A stretch of 64,000 nt of DNA from Bacteroidales bacterium (GTDB taxonomy: Bacteria > Bacteroidota > Bacteroidia > Bacteroidales > Muribaculaceae): positions 103,981 to 167,980 of the forward strand of contig JAAVFL010000035.1 in assembly GCA_014800795.1 (NCBI GenBank). Reading direction: 5' to 3'. The notes under the pieces were generated by a model. It ran no database searches, was not told where the DNA came from, and saw only the letters and a list, made by a program, of their open reading frames with translations. A program made the position numbers and the translations under genes. This document shows, in pieces, positions 44,739-53,436 of the stretch. The stretch's first letter is position 1. The number at the start of each line of letters is the position of its first letter.

Positions 44739-45827
44739 TCAATATGATACGGTGGCAGTTTCCCACTTGGATTCTGCGATATTCACACCGGCTCTACGTG
44801 CTTTCTGTCGTATCTTTTTCATCTCCCGCTGAGCCTCGCGGAAACTTTTTTTCATTTGAGTATATGTATTGGCTGAGGCTCCCATCCCTGAGTTTCCATA
44901 TTTATTGCCTTTGGAATCAGTTATGGAATACCCCAGATTTGTCAATGAGTTGTAGTGACGTTCCGCAACAGACGCCCATTTGTCATACTGAGTCTGATAA
45001 CTTGATCCGGCAGCAGAACTTCCGTTATTTCCTGAGAGCGTGGAAGCAGAATTTGATCCGGACATATAGTTGTTACTACCACTATTCGACGATATAGCGG
45101 CGTAAGATCCTTCACTACCATATCCCATTGCCGCATTTACTGTAGACAGAGCCGTAGCGGTGGCATCAAGTGCCGTCGCTAATTTATCAAGATCGATTTT
45201 CTTTCCCTTGACCGTGATTCCGAACGTAACCATAAAGGAATTCGCGTAATAGTCGCGAGGGCCATTAAGAAACACGGGATTTTGCCATTCCACGCCTACG
45301 CTTAAACAGCGGTGGCGATAAGCAGCCGACAGATTGATACCTACAGATAAAGGATTGCCCAGTCCTCTCTCAAGATTGCCCGCCACGTATGGACCAAAGC
45401 CGACATCAAACGAATTGCTCTCGTTAAACATCTGCCTCCATAAAGCTCTTACAGGAATTTCTATGATATTTCCCCTATAACTGTATATTTGGCTATCGTC
45501 TCCGGGATAATAACTATCCGGATTAAATTTGAATCCTTTCTCCTGGCTTAATGTAATCTTTGATCGATAAGCCAACCCTGTCTCTATTGACAGAGGTATA
45601 CGCCGGGTAAGCGGAATCTGAAGCAGCACTGCCGCCTTCAGTTCATAATTGCCCTTCTTGTCAAGTTCTCCGTCGCTGTATGTGAGGTCGTCGCTCCCTC
45701 CATACTGCTTCGTGTACATTCCTCCCAGCTGAAAATGCCAGTAAACCTCAGCGTTCGCTTGTAATGCTGCCATCAGCATTACCACCAGCATCAACCCCTG
45801 AGCCAGTGTTGTTAAAAATCTTCTCAT
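44739..45827 (-). CDS. Secreted protein with predicted outer-membrane beta-barrel half and Ser/Asn/Gly-rich tail, unrecognised
   Basis: 362 residues from ATG 45827 (MRRFLTTLAQGLMLVVMLMA signal peptide cut near QANA); a start 20 codons upstream is possible but would bury the signal. Residues about 30-205 alternate polar and hydrophobic stretches with aromatic ends (GLAYRSKITL, IEIPVRALWRQMF, FDVGFGPYVAGNL, NSFMVTFGITVKG), which suggests an outer-membrane-beta-barrel protein. Residues about 215-305 are low-complexity Ser/Asn/Gly/Ala, and the last 60 are helical and very basic (MKKSFREAQREMKKIRQKAR). I do not recognise the family as a whole. The gene has a long leader with a large hairpin. Confidence 0.7.
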   Translation of the reverse strand: MRRFLTTLAQGLMLVVMLMAALQANAEVYWHFQLGGMYTKQYGGSDDLTYSDGELDKKGNYELKAAVLLQIPLTRRIPLSIETGLAYRSKITLSQEKGFKFNPDSYYPGDDSQIYSYRGNIIEIPVRALWRQMFNESNSFDVGFGPYVAGNLERGLGNPLSVGINLSAAYRHRCLSVGVEWQNPVFLNGPRDYYANSFMVTFGITVKGKKIDLDKLATALDATATALSTVNAAMGYGSEGSYAAISSNSGSNNYMSGSNSASTLSGNNGSSAAGSSYQTQYDKWASVAERHYNSLTNLGYSITDSKGNKYGNSGMGASANTYTQMKKSFREAQREMKKIRQKARRAGVNIAESKWETATVSY

Positions 45828-45901
45828 GTTTGCACTTCCGGTCCCACAGTGCCATAAGACCCTTTTTGAAAATATGAAGCGTGGCACTGTATATCCACAT
45901 C

Positions 45902-46028
45902 CTGAAATGCAGGCCCTGAGAAAACCTTAGAAACAGATATGGAAATAACAGCTCCACGCTATATACGTGGAGACCATTACGCCATCTCTCGTTTCTATGG
46001 GTGAAGTTTCTCAGGCTTCGCATTTCAG
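45902..46028. ncRNA. 127-nt near-continuous hairpin in the leader of the beta-barrel gene (structured RNA or palindromic element)
   Basis: Nested arms pair from the outside in: CTGAAATGC 45902-45910 with 46020-46028; CCTGAGAAA 45915-45923 with 46007-46015; TAGAAAC 45928-45934 with 45991-45997; AGATATGG 45935-45942 with 45982-45989 (one mismatch); CTCCACG 45952-45958 with 45966-45972; apical loop CTATATA. Internal loops are mostly symmetric (4/4 and 9/9). It sits between a -7-like promoter (46096-46103) and the ATG at 45827 on the minus strand, so it would be in the mRNA leader. It could also be a free small RNA or a palindromic mobile element; no known RNA family is recognised. Confidence 0.6.
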
Positions 46029-46095
46029 AGAGGAAGACATAACGCCTCGGATTTGTTAGTATGTAGTGGATGGAGACTCTTCTCCTATCCGTGTG

Positions 46096-46103
46096 CAAAT
46101 ATA
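46096..46103 (-). promoter_or_regulatory. Possible promoter -7 element of the beta-barrel gene
   Basis: TATATTTG on the minus strand, exact TAnnTTTG. It would give a leader of about 260 nt that includes the 127-nt hairpin. No good -33 element. The stretch 46104-46334 beyond it is AT-rich and holds nothing else I recognise. Confidence 0.45.
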
Positions 46104-46334
46104 GGCAATTAATTGTAAATAAATCTTACTTCCCCAGATATTCTTCATGAGGCTCGTGGAAAAAATGTTTATTATTACAGTCAGCTAAACCGGCAAAACA
46201 GTTTATGCCGACCATTCATTTAAGCGATTATTCAACTAACATCTGTTGGAGCATAAATGCCGCATGAATCCTCTGATTTTTTGCACAAAAAAAGAGATTG
46301 CCAGACAATCCGAGAATCAAATCCAGGTTAAAAA

Positions 46335-46361
46335 AAGAGCCCGGTACAATACCGAACTCTT
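46335..46361 (-). terminator. Terminator of the acyltransferase gene
   Basis: 12-base arms (46335-46346 and 46350-46361, AAGAGCCCGGTA pairing with TACCGAACTCTT, two wobbles) with a 3-base loop; on the minus strand the stem runs straight into seven T. It lies about 100 bases past the stop at 46464. Confidence 0.85.
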
Positions 46362-46463
46362 CCTATTACTGGATAATGTTTAACCTGTCCGACTTTTTGG
46401 GGTTACTTCAAAGTCAGGCAGTTTCTTTTTTTATCGGGATTCGTCTGCATCCCGGTAGCCTGA

Positions 46464-47588
46464 TTATGACAGGCGCGGCCGGCGGTCGGCTGAAGCGCCG
46501 ATAATCCATTTGCTGCCGGGGATAAAGGAAATCAGGCGGCAAGTTATGTAACAGCAGATGAAAGTCACGATCGCTATTACGGGGATAGCTGCGACTGTGG
46601 GGAGAGCAAGCTGGCCTTTGAAAATGCCAACCCAGAAGCTAAGCCAGAAAATGTGCATAAGGTAGATGCCGAAGCTCAGCTTTGAGGCGCGGGTGACGAT
46701 GGCCGGCGCCTGTTTCTGTTCTATGCAGGTGAAGAGCAGGAAAGCGCCTGTGGTGAGTACAACTACATTAAGTGTGCAGAATGCCCAGCCGATCTCAAGC
46801 ACCGGGGTTATGAGTTCCTGACCGGGAATAGCCTGCACGTAGAAGGAGTATATTGTGGCCGCGGCTCCGATGATAAGCAGTGGTAAACCTACGCGGAAGC
46901 GGGTAGAGCGGCTCCATGTAAGGTGGCGGCGTATGTAGTGGGCGAGTACCAGATATCCCAGATAACCGGAGAAGTACCACAGCAGGTGGTATTCGTTCCA
47001 GAAGCATTGTCCCCAGATTTCGCCCCAGTTGCGCGACATGTATGGCATGCATGTGGATAGCAGGAATAGCAATATGAAGAAGCGTTCCTCTTTTGCGGTG
47101 GCCTTTTCAAGCCATGGTGAAATGATCGGAATAAACAGGTAGATGCTGATGAGGGGATACATGAACCAGAAGTGTCCCGCTGTGGTCGGGAAGTTTAGGA
47201 GGATTCGCGAGAGGTCTGTAGTTGCAGTGGCACTGTCGATCTGGCCCCACAGCAGCGGCAGAGTGCTGTAAAGCACCACGAAGATAAAGAACGGGGGCAG
47301 GATATGGAGGAAGCGACGCTTGTAAAATTGTCCGCTTGTCATTCCGGCAGGCATCGGAGCAAGCAAAAAAGCTGATACGATGAAGAACAAAGGTACGGAC
47401 ATACGCGAGAAGCCGTCGTAGATTGATACCCACAGGCGGTCGGTTTCATTGGCAAGAAACGATACGGGTCCGGCCATATCCGATTCCCCGCCTGCGCCGT
47501 AATAGTTTTCGCTTGCGTGGACGAGAATCACCAGAAAGCAGGCGAACACACGCAGATAGTCAAGAAATACGATTCGATCGGTTTTCAT
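46464..47588 (-). CDS. Membrane acyltransferase (acyltransferase 3 family)
   Basis: 374-residue integral membrane protein with about ten hydrophobic helices. The N-terminal RIVFLDYLRVFACFLVILVHAS carries the family's conserved catalytic His in the first TM, followed by FSRMSVPLFFIVSAFLL and later the FGIYLMHIFW motif near the C-terminus. Such proteins O-acetylate or succinylate surface polysaccharides and other envelope molecules. No polysaccharide gene cluster surrounds it, so the acceptor is unknown. It has its own terminator and is separated from trxA by another. Confidence 0.9.
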   Translation of the reverse strand: MKTDRIVFLDYLRVFACFLVILVHASENYYGAGGESDMAGPVSFLANETDRLWVSIYDGFSRMSVPLFFIVSAFLLAPMPAGMTSGQFYKRRFLHILPPFFIFVVLYSTLPLLWGQIDSATATTDLSRILLNFPTTAGHFWFMYPLISIYLFIPIISPWLEKATAKEERFFILLFLLSTCMPYMSRNWGEIWGQCFWNEYHLLWYFSGYLGYLVLAHYIRRHLTWSRSTRFRVGLPLLIIGAAATIYSFYVQAIPGQELITPVLEIGWAFCTLNVVVLTTGAFLLFTCIEQKQAPAIVTRASKLSFGIYLMHIFWLSFWVGIFKGQLALPTVAAIPVIAIVTFICCYITCRLISFIPGSKWIIGASADRRPRLS

Positions 47589-47618
47589 TTGTAGTTGGTT
47601 GATGAATTAAGGTAGAAA

Positions 47619-47674
47619 TAACGGAATCAACCGTATGTGGTATGAATGAACGACATAGGCGGTTGACTCCGTTA
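47619..47674 (-). terminator. Terminator after trxA
   Basis: 15-base arms TAACGGAATCAACCG (47619-47633) and 47660-47674 with 14 of 15 pairs, and an inner TATG/CATA stem. On the minus strand followed by TTTCTACC, a weak U-tract. It is placed 28 bases past the thioredoxin stop. Confidence 0.65.
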
Positions 47675-47702
47675 AAAGGTATGTTGTTCGTTGAAGGAGA
47701 TA

Positions 47703-48026
47703 TCAGAGGGCGAGAAGTTCCTCGATTTTTGCCTTGAATGTTTCGCGCGATTGCGATCCTGCCAGACGTATGTCAACCTTCTTGCCATCCTTGAAGAAAA
47801 GGAAGGTGGGTATTGACATTATACGGTATTCGGTGGAAAGGTCGCTCTCCTCGTCTACGTTGTATTTTCCGATTACAACCTTCCCTTCATACTCTGCTGC
47901 GAGGTCGTCGACAATAGGTCCCATTGCTACACATGGGCCGCACCATGTTGCCCAGAAGTCGATGATTACTGGTTTGCCGGAGGCAATGATCTCTTGCGCG
48001 TTTGCGTCGGTGATGGTAAGTGCCAT
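47703..48026 (-). CDS. trxA: Thioredoxin
   Basis: 107-residue cytoplasmic thioredoxin with the active site WCGPC (Cys29 and Cys32), the buried Asp23 region IDFWATWCGPC, cis-Pro in SIPTFLFF and the late GSQSRETF. Standard length, no signal peptide. It lies 80 bases downstream of dnaE on the same strand. Reduces protein disulfides and donates electrons to reductases. Confidence 0.96.
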   Translation of the reverse strand: MALTITDANAQEIIASGKPVIIDFWATWCGPCVAMGPIVDDLAAEYEGKVVIGKYNVDEESDLSTEYRIMSIPTFLFFKDGKKVDIRLAGSQSRETFKAKIEELLAL

Positions 48027-48106
48027 TTTTTGATTTTGATTATTATGGTTTGTTATATGGTTTGTTTGATTGTTTCCGTGAAGTAATGTGCTGAGGGGTG
48101 CATAAG

Positions 48107-51100
48107 TCAGTCGGTTTCAACTGCTATCATTTCCTCTTCCGCAACATCAGCCGAATCGTCTGCAAAGTCGTTAAACGGTGTGGCTCCTGTAATAGCGCGG
48201 TTACGAACGAATTCGTAGCTTATATTGTAGGCGTCCAGAAGGTTTACGAGGTCGCGGTTAACGGGTACGGTCATACCGGCTACCAGACGGACTGATCTTC
48301 CGATCTGCGGATCGTAGAGTTGGACGTTGAGCGCTCCCTTACCTGTGCCGGTCGAACTCTGGTGGTCGTACAGGTCTTTTAGAAACGCTTCCGTTATATC
48401 AGTCGGGTCCATCATGAGGGTGATGCCTTCGATAATTCGTCCGCGCACATCTTCGAGCATGCATACATGTTCTACTTCAAATTGCATTTCGTTTTTGTAT
48501 GTGCTGAAACGGAATCGTCCACGTACCATCACCTGATATCCTGGAACCCCGTATTTACTGAAATCAACGAATTTCTGGCCGAAGAGCATAACGCGTATGC
48601 TTCCGGTGTAATCTTCAAGTGTGAGCGCGCCCCAGAATCCGCCTCGTTTAGCCGGGCGCTGCTCGAAATGGCTTACTGTGCCGCCGAAGCATGCCTCCAT
48701 GCCGTCGGCAGCAGCAAGATCCTGAAATTTCTTGATGGTTAGCAGTCCGTGGTTCACTTCCATATAGAACGGATCAAGTGGGTGTGATGACAGGTACATA
48801 CCTACAAGTTCCTTTTCTTTATCAAGGCGCTCGGTATCGGGCCACGGCTCGGCATATTTGGGCAGCGGACGGCCTGCGGTGCGCAGCTCCGGTTCCATTT
48901 CACCGAAGAGCGATGCACTCTGGTCCATCGATGCGTTCTGAAACTTCTGTCCGTAGCGTACAAGCTGTTCCGAGAAGGTTTCGTCGCGGTTGTTCTTTTC
49001 GAAGTAATCTTCACGTTTGAGATCCTTGTACCAGTCGAAAGCGCCGGAACAAACGAGGTTGTCGAACGTGCGCCGGTTGATGATGCCTGCCGGCACCCGC
49101 TCTACGAAGTCGTATGGACTTTCGAAACGTCCACCCTCTTCGCGTGTACGGATGATCGCTGCCACAACATTATCTCCAACTCCCTTTATTGCAGCCAGTC
49201 CGAACCGGATATCACCATCTTCATTCACACTGAATTTTGTGAACGATTCGTTAACGTCAGGTCCCTTCACCGTAAGACGCATAGCCTTGCATTCGTCCAT
49301 GAAAACGGTGAGTTTTGTGATATCGGAGCTGTTGCGCGACATTACGGCTGCCATATATTCCGCCGGATAGTTGGCTTTCAGGTATGCGGTCTGGAATGCC
49401 ACCCACGAATAACATGTGGCATGGCTCTTGTTGAACGCGTATGATGCGAATTTTTCCCAGTCGGCCCAGATCTTCTCCAGTACTTTCGGGTCGTGTCCGT
49501 TGGTCTGCCCACCTTCGAGAAATTTTCCTTTGAGATGATTCATCTTGTCGATGAGTTTCTTACCCATCGCTTTTCGCAGGGTGTCGCTCTCGCCGCGGGT
49601 GAAATTGGCGAGCAGACGCGACAGAAGCATGACCTGTTCCTGATAAACCGTTACCCCGTAGGTGTCTTTGAGATACTGTTCCATTACCGGTATATCGTAG
49701 ACGATCGGGGTTTTTCCATGTTTACGCGATATAAATTCCGGGATATAGTCCATAGGTCCCGGACGATACAGCGCGTTCATGGCTATGAGGTCCTCGAATG
49801 TGGATGGCTGAAGTTCGCGTAGATACTTCTGCATTCCGGCGGATTCGAACTGGAATGTACCGACAGTGCGTCCCTCGCAATACAGCTTATAAGTGGCAGG
49901 ATCGTCGATCGGTATCTTCTCCATATCGATATCGATGCCGTGGGTGTGCTTTATGTTGCTTACAGCCTCCATGATGATAGACAGTGTCTTGAGGCCCAGG
50001 AAGTCCATTTTTATAAGGCCGGTTTCCTCGATGACACGCCCCTCGTATTGGGTGACAAGCAGTTTACCTTCCTGTTTATCGACTGCCGTGCTTACCGGAA
50101 CCCAATCGGATATTTTATCGCGGCAGATTATGACACCGCAGGCGTGAACACCGGTTCCACGCACGTTACCCTCAAGTTTTTCAGCATATTTGAGAGTCTC
50201 GCGTACAAGTGGATTAGGGTTGTTTAGTTCCGTTTTGAAATCGCTCAGAAGGTTGTAGCAGTTCGTGAGGTTCATTTTTGCTTCTTTGCCGTTGACCTCG
50301 GGCATATGTTTCGGCAACAGTTTTACTATTCTGTCGCTTTCCGGAATAGGCAGACCTTCCACGCGAGCCACATCCTTCAGTGCCATTTTGGTGGCCATAG
50401 TACCATAGGTGATGATGTGGGCTACATTCTCCGCTCCATATTTCTCCGTGACATATTGAAGTACGCGCGCACGTCCGTCGTCGTCGAAGTCAACGTCAAT
50501 ATCGGGCAGAGATATACGGTCGGGATTGAGGAAGCGTTCGAACAGCAGGTCGTATTTTATCGGGTCAATCTGGGTGATTCCGAGACAATATGCCACACAC
50601 GAGCCTGCGGCGGATCCACGGCCCGGCCCCACGCTTACCCCGAGGCTTTCGCGGGAAACGTTTATGAAGTCCTGTACGATAAGGAAGTAACCAGGGAAAC
50701 CCATCGTCTTCATTATGTGGAGCTCGAATTTGATTCGCTCTTCGATTTCCGGCGTCAGCGGGGCCCCGTAGCGGCGTTCTGCTCCCTCGTAGGCGAGTTT
50801 TCCGAGATAGTCGGCCTCGAATTTGATGCGGTATAGCTTGTCGTAGCCTCCCAGTTTCTTTATTTTATTCTCGGCTTCCTCCTGCGACAGCACTACGTTA
50901 CCGTTTTCATCGCGTGTAAACTCATCGAACAGATCCTGTTCGGTGATGCGGCTGCGATATTCCTCCTCAGTTCCGAATTCCTCGGGAATGGCGAAAAATG
51001 GCATGATAGGGGAGTGGTCAATGTCGTAGAACTCCACCTTGTCGGCAATCTCTATTGTATTTGCGAGGGCTTCGGGATAGTCGGAAAACACCTGAGCCAT

Positions 51101-51991
51101 CTCTTCGGTGGTTTTCAGCCATTCCTGTTTGCTGTAGAGCATTCGGTTCTCGTCAGAGATTTTTTTCCCAGTCGAGAGGCATATGAGGCGTTCGTGTGCT
51201 TCAGCATCATCCTCATTTACGAAATGGGTGTCATTGGTGCAAATGATCTTGATTCCGAATTTTTCAGCCATGCGCACCAGTTCGGCGTTCACCTTCTGCT
51301 GAAGCGGATATGTGTCATGGTTCGCACGTGCTACCGTAGCTTTGTGGCGTTGCAGTTCCAGATAGTAATCGTCGCCGAAATTCTCTTTCCACCACATCAC
51401 GCGGCGCTCGGCCTCCTCGATGTTGTCCTGAAGGATAAGGCGGGGAATCTCGCCGCCCAGACATGCCGAGCATACGATGATACCCTCTTTATGTGCCAGT
51501 ATGTCGGATTTGTCGGTTCGGGGATGTGAGTAAAAACCGTCGGTCCATGCCCGTGAAACAATTTTCACCAGATTGTGGTAGCCCGTTTCGTTTTTTGCAA
51601 GCAATATGAGGTGGCGCCCTGTATCGTGTTTGTCGGTATGTGTGTCGAGTGTCTCGTTCGCCACATATACTTCACAACCGAGAATAGGCTTGAAAATCTT
51701 GCTTTTCAGTTTTTCAGCTTCGGCGCGTTTCTCATCGGCGACGGCGGTGTCTCCGGTCTTTTCCGCCTCGGCTGCGGCAGCCAGGGCATCTTTTATAGCG
51801 CCCTTTGTCTTGGAATTCTTTTTTGCTACATAGTTGTAGAATTCCTTGATGGCAAACATGTTGCCATGGTCGGTTATGGCTATAGCCGGCATTCCGTCGG
51901 CCATGGCTTTGTCAACGAGCGCCGATACAGCTGCCTGTCCGTCGAGAATGGAATATTGGGTGTGTACGTGGAGATGTACGAATTTACTCAT
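48107..51991 (-). CDS. dnaE: DNA polymerase III alpha subunit
   Basis: 1,294-residue replicative polymerase. It starts MSKFVHLHVHTQYSILDGQA with the PHP domain (HVHTQYS, ITDHGNMF) at about residues 1-340, followed by the C-family polymerase core with the acidic site LPDIDVDFDDDGR and the GPGRGSAAGS motif, then HhH and an OB-fold domain (about 1100-1200, FGGTVSHFEQRPAKRGG). A lysine/alanine-rich insertion (about 58-95) lies in the PHP domain. Full length for Bacteroidetes DnaE1. A TACCTTTG -7 element is present upstream. Confidence 0.98.
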   Translation of the reverse strand: MSKFVHLHVHTQYSILDGQAAVSALVDKAMADGMPAIAITDHGNMFAIKEFYNYVAKKNSKTKGAIKDALAAAAEAEKTGDTAVADEKRAEAEKLKSKIFKPILGCEVYVANETLDTHTDKHDTGRHLILLAKNETGYHNLVKIVSRAWTDGFYSHPRTDKSDILAHKEGIIVCSACLGGEIPRLILQDNIEEAERRVMWWKENFGDDYYLELQRHKATVARANHDTYPLQQKVNAELVRMAEKFGIKIICTNDTHFVNEDDAEAHERLICLSTGKKISDENRMLYSKQEWLKTTEEMAQVFSDYPEALANTIEIADKVEFYDIDHSPIMPFFAIPEEFGTEEEYRSRITEQDLFDEFTRDENGNVVLSQEEAENKIKKLGGYDKLYRIKFEADYLGKLAYEGAERRYGAPLTPEIEERIKFELHIMKTMGFPGYFLIVQDFINVSRESLGVSVGPGRGSAAGSCVAYCLGITQIDPIKYDLLFERFLNPDRISLPDIDVDFDDDGRARVLQYVTEKYGAENVAHIITYGTMATKMALKDVARVEGLPIPESDRIVKLLPKHMPEVNGKEAKMNLTNCYNLLSDFKTELNNPNPLVRETLKYAEKLEGNVRGTGVHACGVIICRDKISDWVPVSTAVDKQEGKLLVTQYEGRVIEETGLIKMDFLGLKTLSIIMEAVSNIKHTHGIDIDMEKIPIDDPATYKLYCEGRTVGTFQFESAGMQKYLRELQPSTFEDLIAMNALYRPGPMDYIPEFISRKHGKTPIVYDIPVMEQYLKDTYGVTVYQEQVMLLSRLLANFTRGESDTLRKAMGKKLIDKMNHLKGKFLEGGQTNGHDPKVLEKIWADWEKFASYAFNKSHATCYSWVAFQTAYLKANYPAEYMAAVMSRNSSDITKLTVFMDECKAMRLTVKGPDVNESFTKFSVNEDGDIRFGLAAIKGVGDNVVAAIIRTREEGGRFESPYDFVERVPAGIINRRTFDNLVCSGAFDWYKDLKREDYFEKNNRDETFSEQLVRYGQKFQNASMDQSASLFGEMEPELRTAGRPLPKYAEPWPDTERLDKEKELVGMYLSSHPLDPFYMEVNHGLLTIKKFQDLAAADGMEACFGGTVSHFEQRPAKRGGFWGALTLEDYTGSIRVMLFGQKFVDFSKYGVPGYQVMVRGRFRFSTYKNEMQFEVEHVCMLEDVRGRIIEGITLMMDPTDITEAFLKDLYDHQSSTGTGKGALNVQLYDPQIGRSVRLVAGMTVPVNRDLVNLLDAYNISYEFVRNRAITGATPFNDFADDSADVAEEEMIAVETD

Positions 51992-52055
51992 ATCAGAGAA
52001 GAGGTTTTAGCAAGAGTGACCGTCCCGCCGCTTTGCCGCGGCAAAAAGGAAAGTT

Positions 52056-52063
52056 CAAAGGTA
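52056..52063 (-). promoter_or_regulatory. Possible dnaE promoter -7 element
   Basis: TACCTTTG on the minus strand, exact match, 65 bases before the dnaE ATG. No -33 TTTG at the right distance. Confidence 0.5.
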
Positions 52064-52187
52064 AGGATTTTTTTTGTGATTAGCCACTTCATTTTTTAAC
52101 ATGAAAGGTTAACGGGGTAGCCCTCACACTATTGTATAAATGTTAAAAAATACACCCTTAAAAAAACATCATATCACAACCTCTAAG

Positions 52188-52219
52188 TTTGTCCATAAGA
52201 AAATAAATGGCTAACTTTG
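52188..52219 (+). promoter_or_regulatory. Promoter of the carAB operon
   Basis: TTTG (52188-52191), 20 bases, TAACTTTG (52212-52219), exact consensus. Transcription should begin near 52225, which lies after an in-frame ATG at 52207, so the coding start must be the ATG at 52255. Confidence 0.85.
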
Positions 52220-52254
52220 CAGTCAAAACAAGCCAGTATTCCATAAAGTTTCTT

Positions 52255-53325
52255 ATGCGACAGACACGTCAAGCCGTCCTGATGCTTGAAGACGGCACAT
52301 GCTTCACAGGGAAATCGTTCGGCTACGAAGCCCCCACTGCAGGTGAGGTGGTGTTCAATACCGCCATGACCGGTTATCCCGAAAGTCTGACAGACCCTTC
52401 TTACGAAGGTCAGATTCTTGTCACTACCTACCCTATTTTGGGCAACTACGGTGTGCCACCTGAAACTGTAAAGGACGACGTCAGCGAGTTCCTCGAGAGT
52501 TCACGTATCCATTGTCGTGCCATAATAGCCCAGGATTATTCGTGGGAGCCGAGCCACTGGCTTGCCACCCGTTCGCTCCATCAGTGGTTGCAGGATGAAA
52601 AAATCCCCGGTCTTTACGGTATAGATACCCGCGCCTTGACAAAGCATCTGCGCGACAAGGGCTCGATGCTCGGGAAAATATACTTCACGTCGCCCGACGA
52701 GGTTGAATTCAGCGATCCCAATACTGAAAATCTTATTGCAAAAGTAAGTTGTCAGGAACCGGAGGTTCACGGCAACGGTGAGAAAACCGTGGTACTCGTG
52801 GACTGTGGCACGAAGTTCAACATCATCCGTTGTCTTACGCGTCGCGGAGTGAAAGTGGTCCGGGTGCCCTGGAACTACGACTTCAGCAATATCGAATGCG
52901 ACGGCTTGTTCATTTCCAACGGACCGGGCAATCCGGATTTCGCAGAGGAAACCGTCCGGAACATCCGCAAGTTTATGGAGACAGGTAAACCTATCTGTGG
53001 AATATGCATGGGCAATCAGCTTTTGGCTAAAGCGGCGGGGGCTACGACATACAAACTTAAATACGGTCATCGCAGCCACAACCAGCCTGTGAGAATGCAG
53101 GGTACAAATACCTGCTACGTGACTTCGCAGAACCATGGTTTCGCGGTTGACGACACCAAACTTCCGTCCGAGTGGGAACCGTTGTTCGTAAATATGAACG
53201 ATGGAACCAACGAGGGAATACGCCACAAAGAGAAACCCTGGTTCTCGGCGCAGTTCCATCCGGAAGCATCATCCGGTCCGCGCGATACGGAATTCATTTT
53301 CGACAAATTCATAGCGATGCTTTGA
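52255..53325 (+). CDS. carA: Carbamoyl-phosphate synthase small subunit (glutaminase)
   Basis: 356 residues from ATG 52255 (MRQTRQAVLMLEDGTCFTG). The earlier ATG at 52207 lies inside the promoter and would not be transcribed. The class I glutaminase triad is complete: Cys251 in CGICMGNQLLAKAAG, and His335 with Glu337 in FHPEAS. The N-terminal CPSase small domain has FNTAMTGYPESLTDPSY. It hydrolyses glutamine and channels ammonia to CarB for arginine and pyrimidine synthesis. A hairpin lies between it and carB. Confidence 0.96.
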   Translation: MRQTRQAVLMLEDGTCFTGKSFGYEAPTAGEVVFNTAMTGYPESLTDPSYEGQILVTTYPILGNYGVPPETVKDDVSEFLESSRIHCRAIIAQDYSWEPSHWLATRSLHQWLQDEKIPGLYGIDTRALTKHLRDKGSMLGKIYFTSPDEVEFSDPNTENLIAKVSCQEPEVHGNGEKTVVLVDCGTKFNIIRCLTRRGVKVVRVPWNYDFSNIECDGLFISNGPGNPDFAEETVRNIRKFMETGKPICGICMGNQLLAKAAGATTYKLKYGHRSHNQPVRMQGTNTCYVTSQNHGFAVDDTKLPSEWEPLFVNMNDGTNEGIRHKEKPWFSAQFHPEASSGPRDTEFIFDKFIAML

Positions 53326-53331
53326 ACGCAC

Positions 53332-53377
53332 GCGCCGGCAATATATAAGGGTTGAGGCTACGCTTATTAGCCGGCGC
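53332..53377 (+). promoter_or_regulatory. Intercistronic hairpin between carA and carB (attenuator- or terminator-like)
   Basis: Perfect 8-base GC arms GCGCCGGC (53332-53339) and GCCGGCGC (53370-53377), an inner ATAAG/CTTAT stem (53345-53349 with 53363-53367), and four T directly after. It stands 60 bases before the carB ATG. It could cause partial termination and set the CarA to CarB ratio, or act as an RNA stability element. Confidence 0.55.
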
Positions 53378-53436
53378 TTTTGAAAAATATCAGTAAACAA
53401 AATAATCACATCATATATCCCACAAGTAATTCCGGC

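Noticed and set aside
45748..46098. Minus-strand open frame of 116 codons over the 127-nt hairpin
   Set aside because: It overlaps the signal-peptide end of the barrel-like gene in another frame and is mostly palindromic sequence, so it is unlikely to be a real protein.
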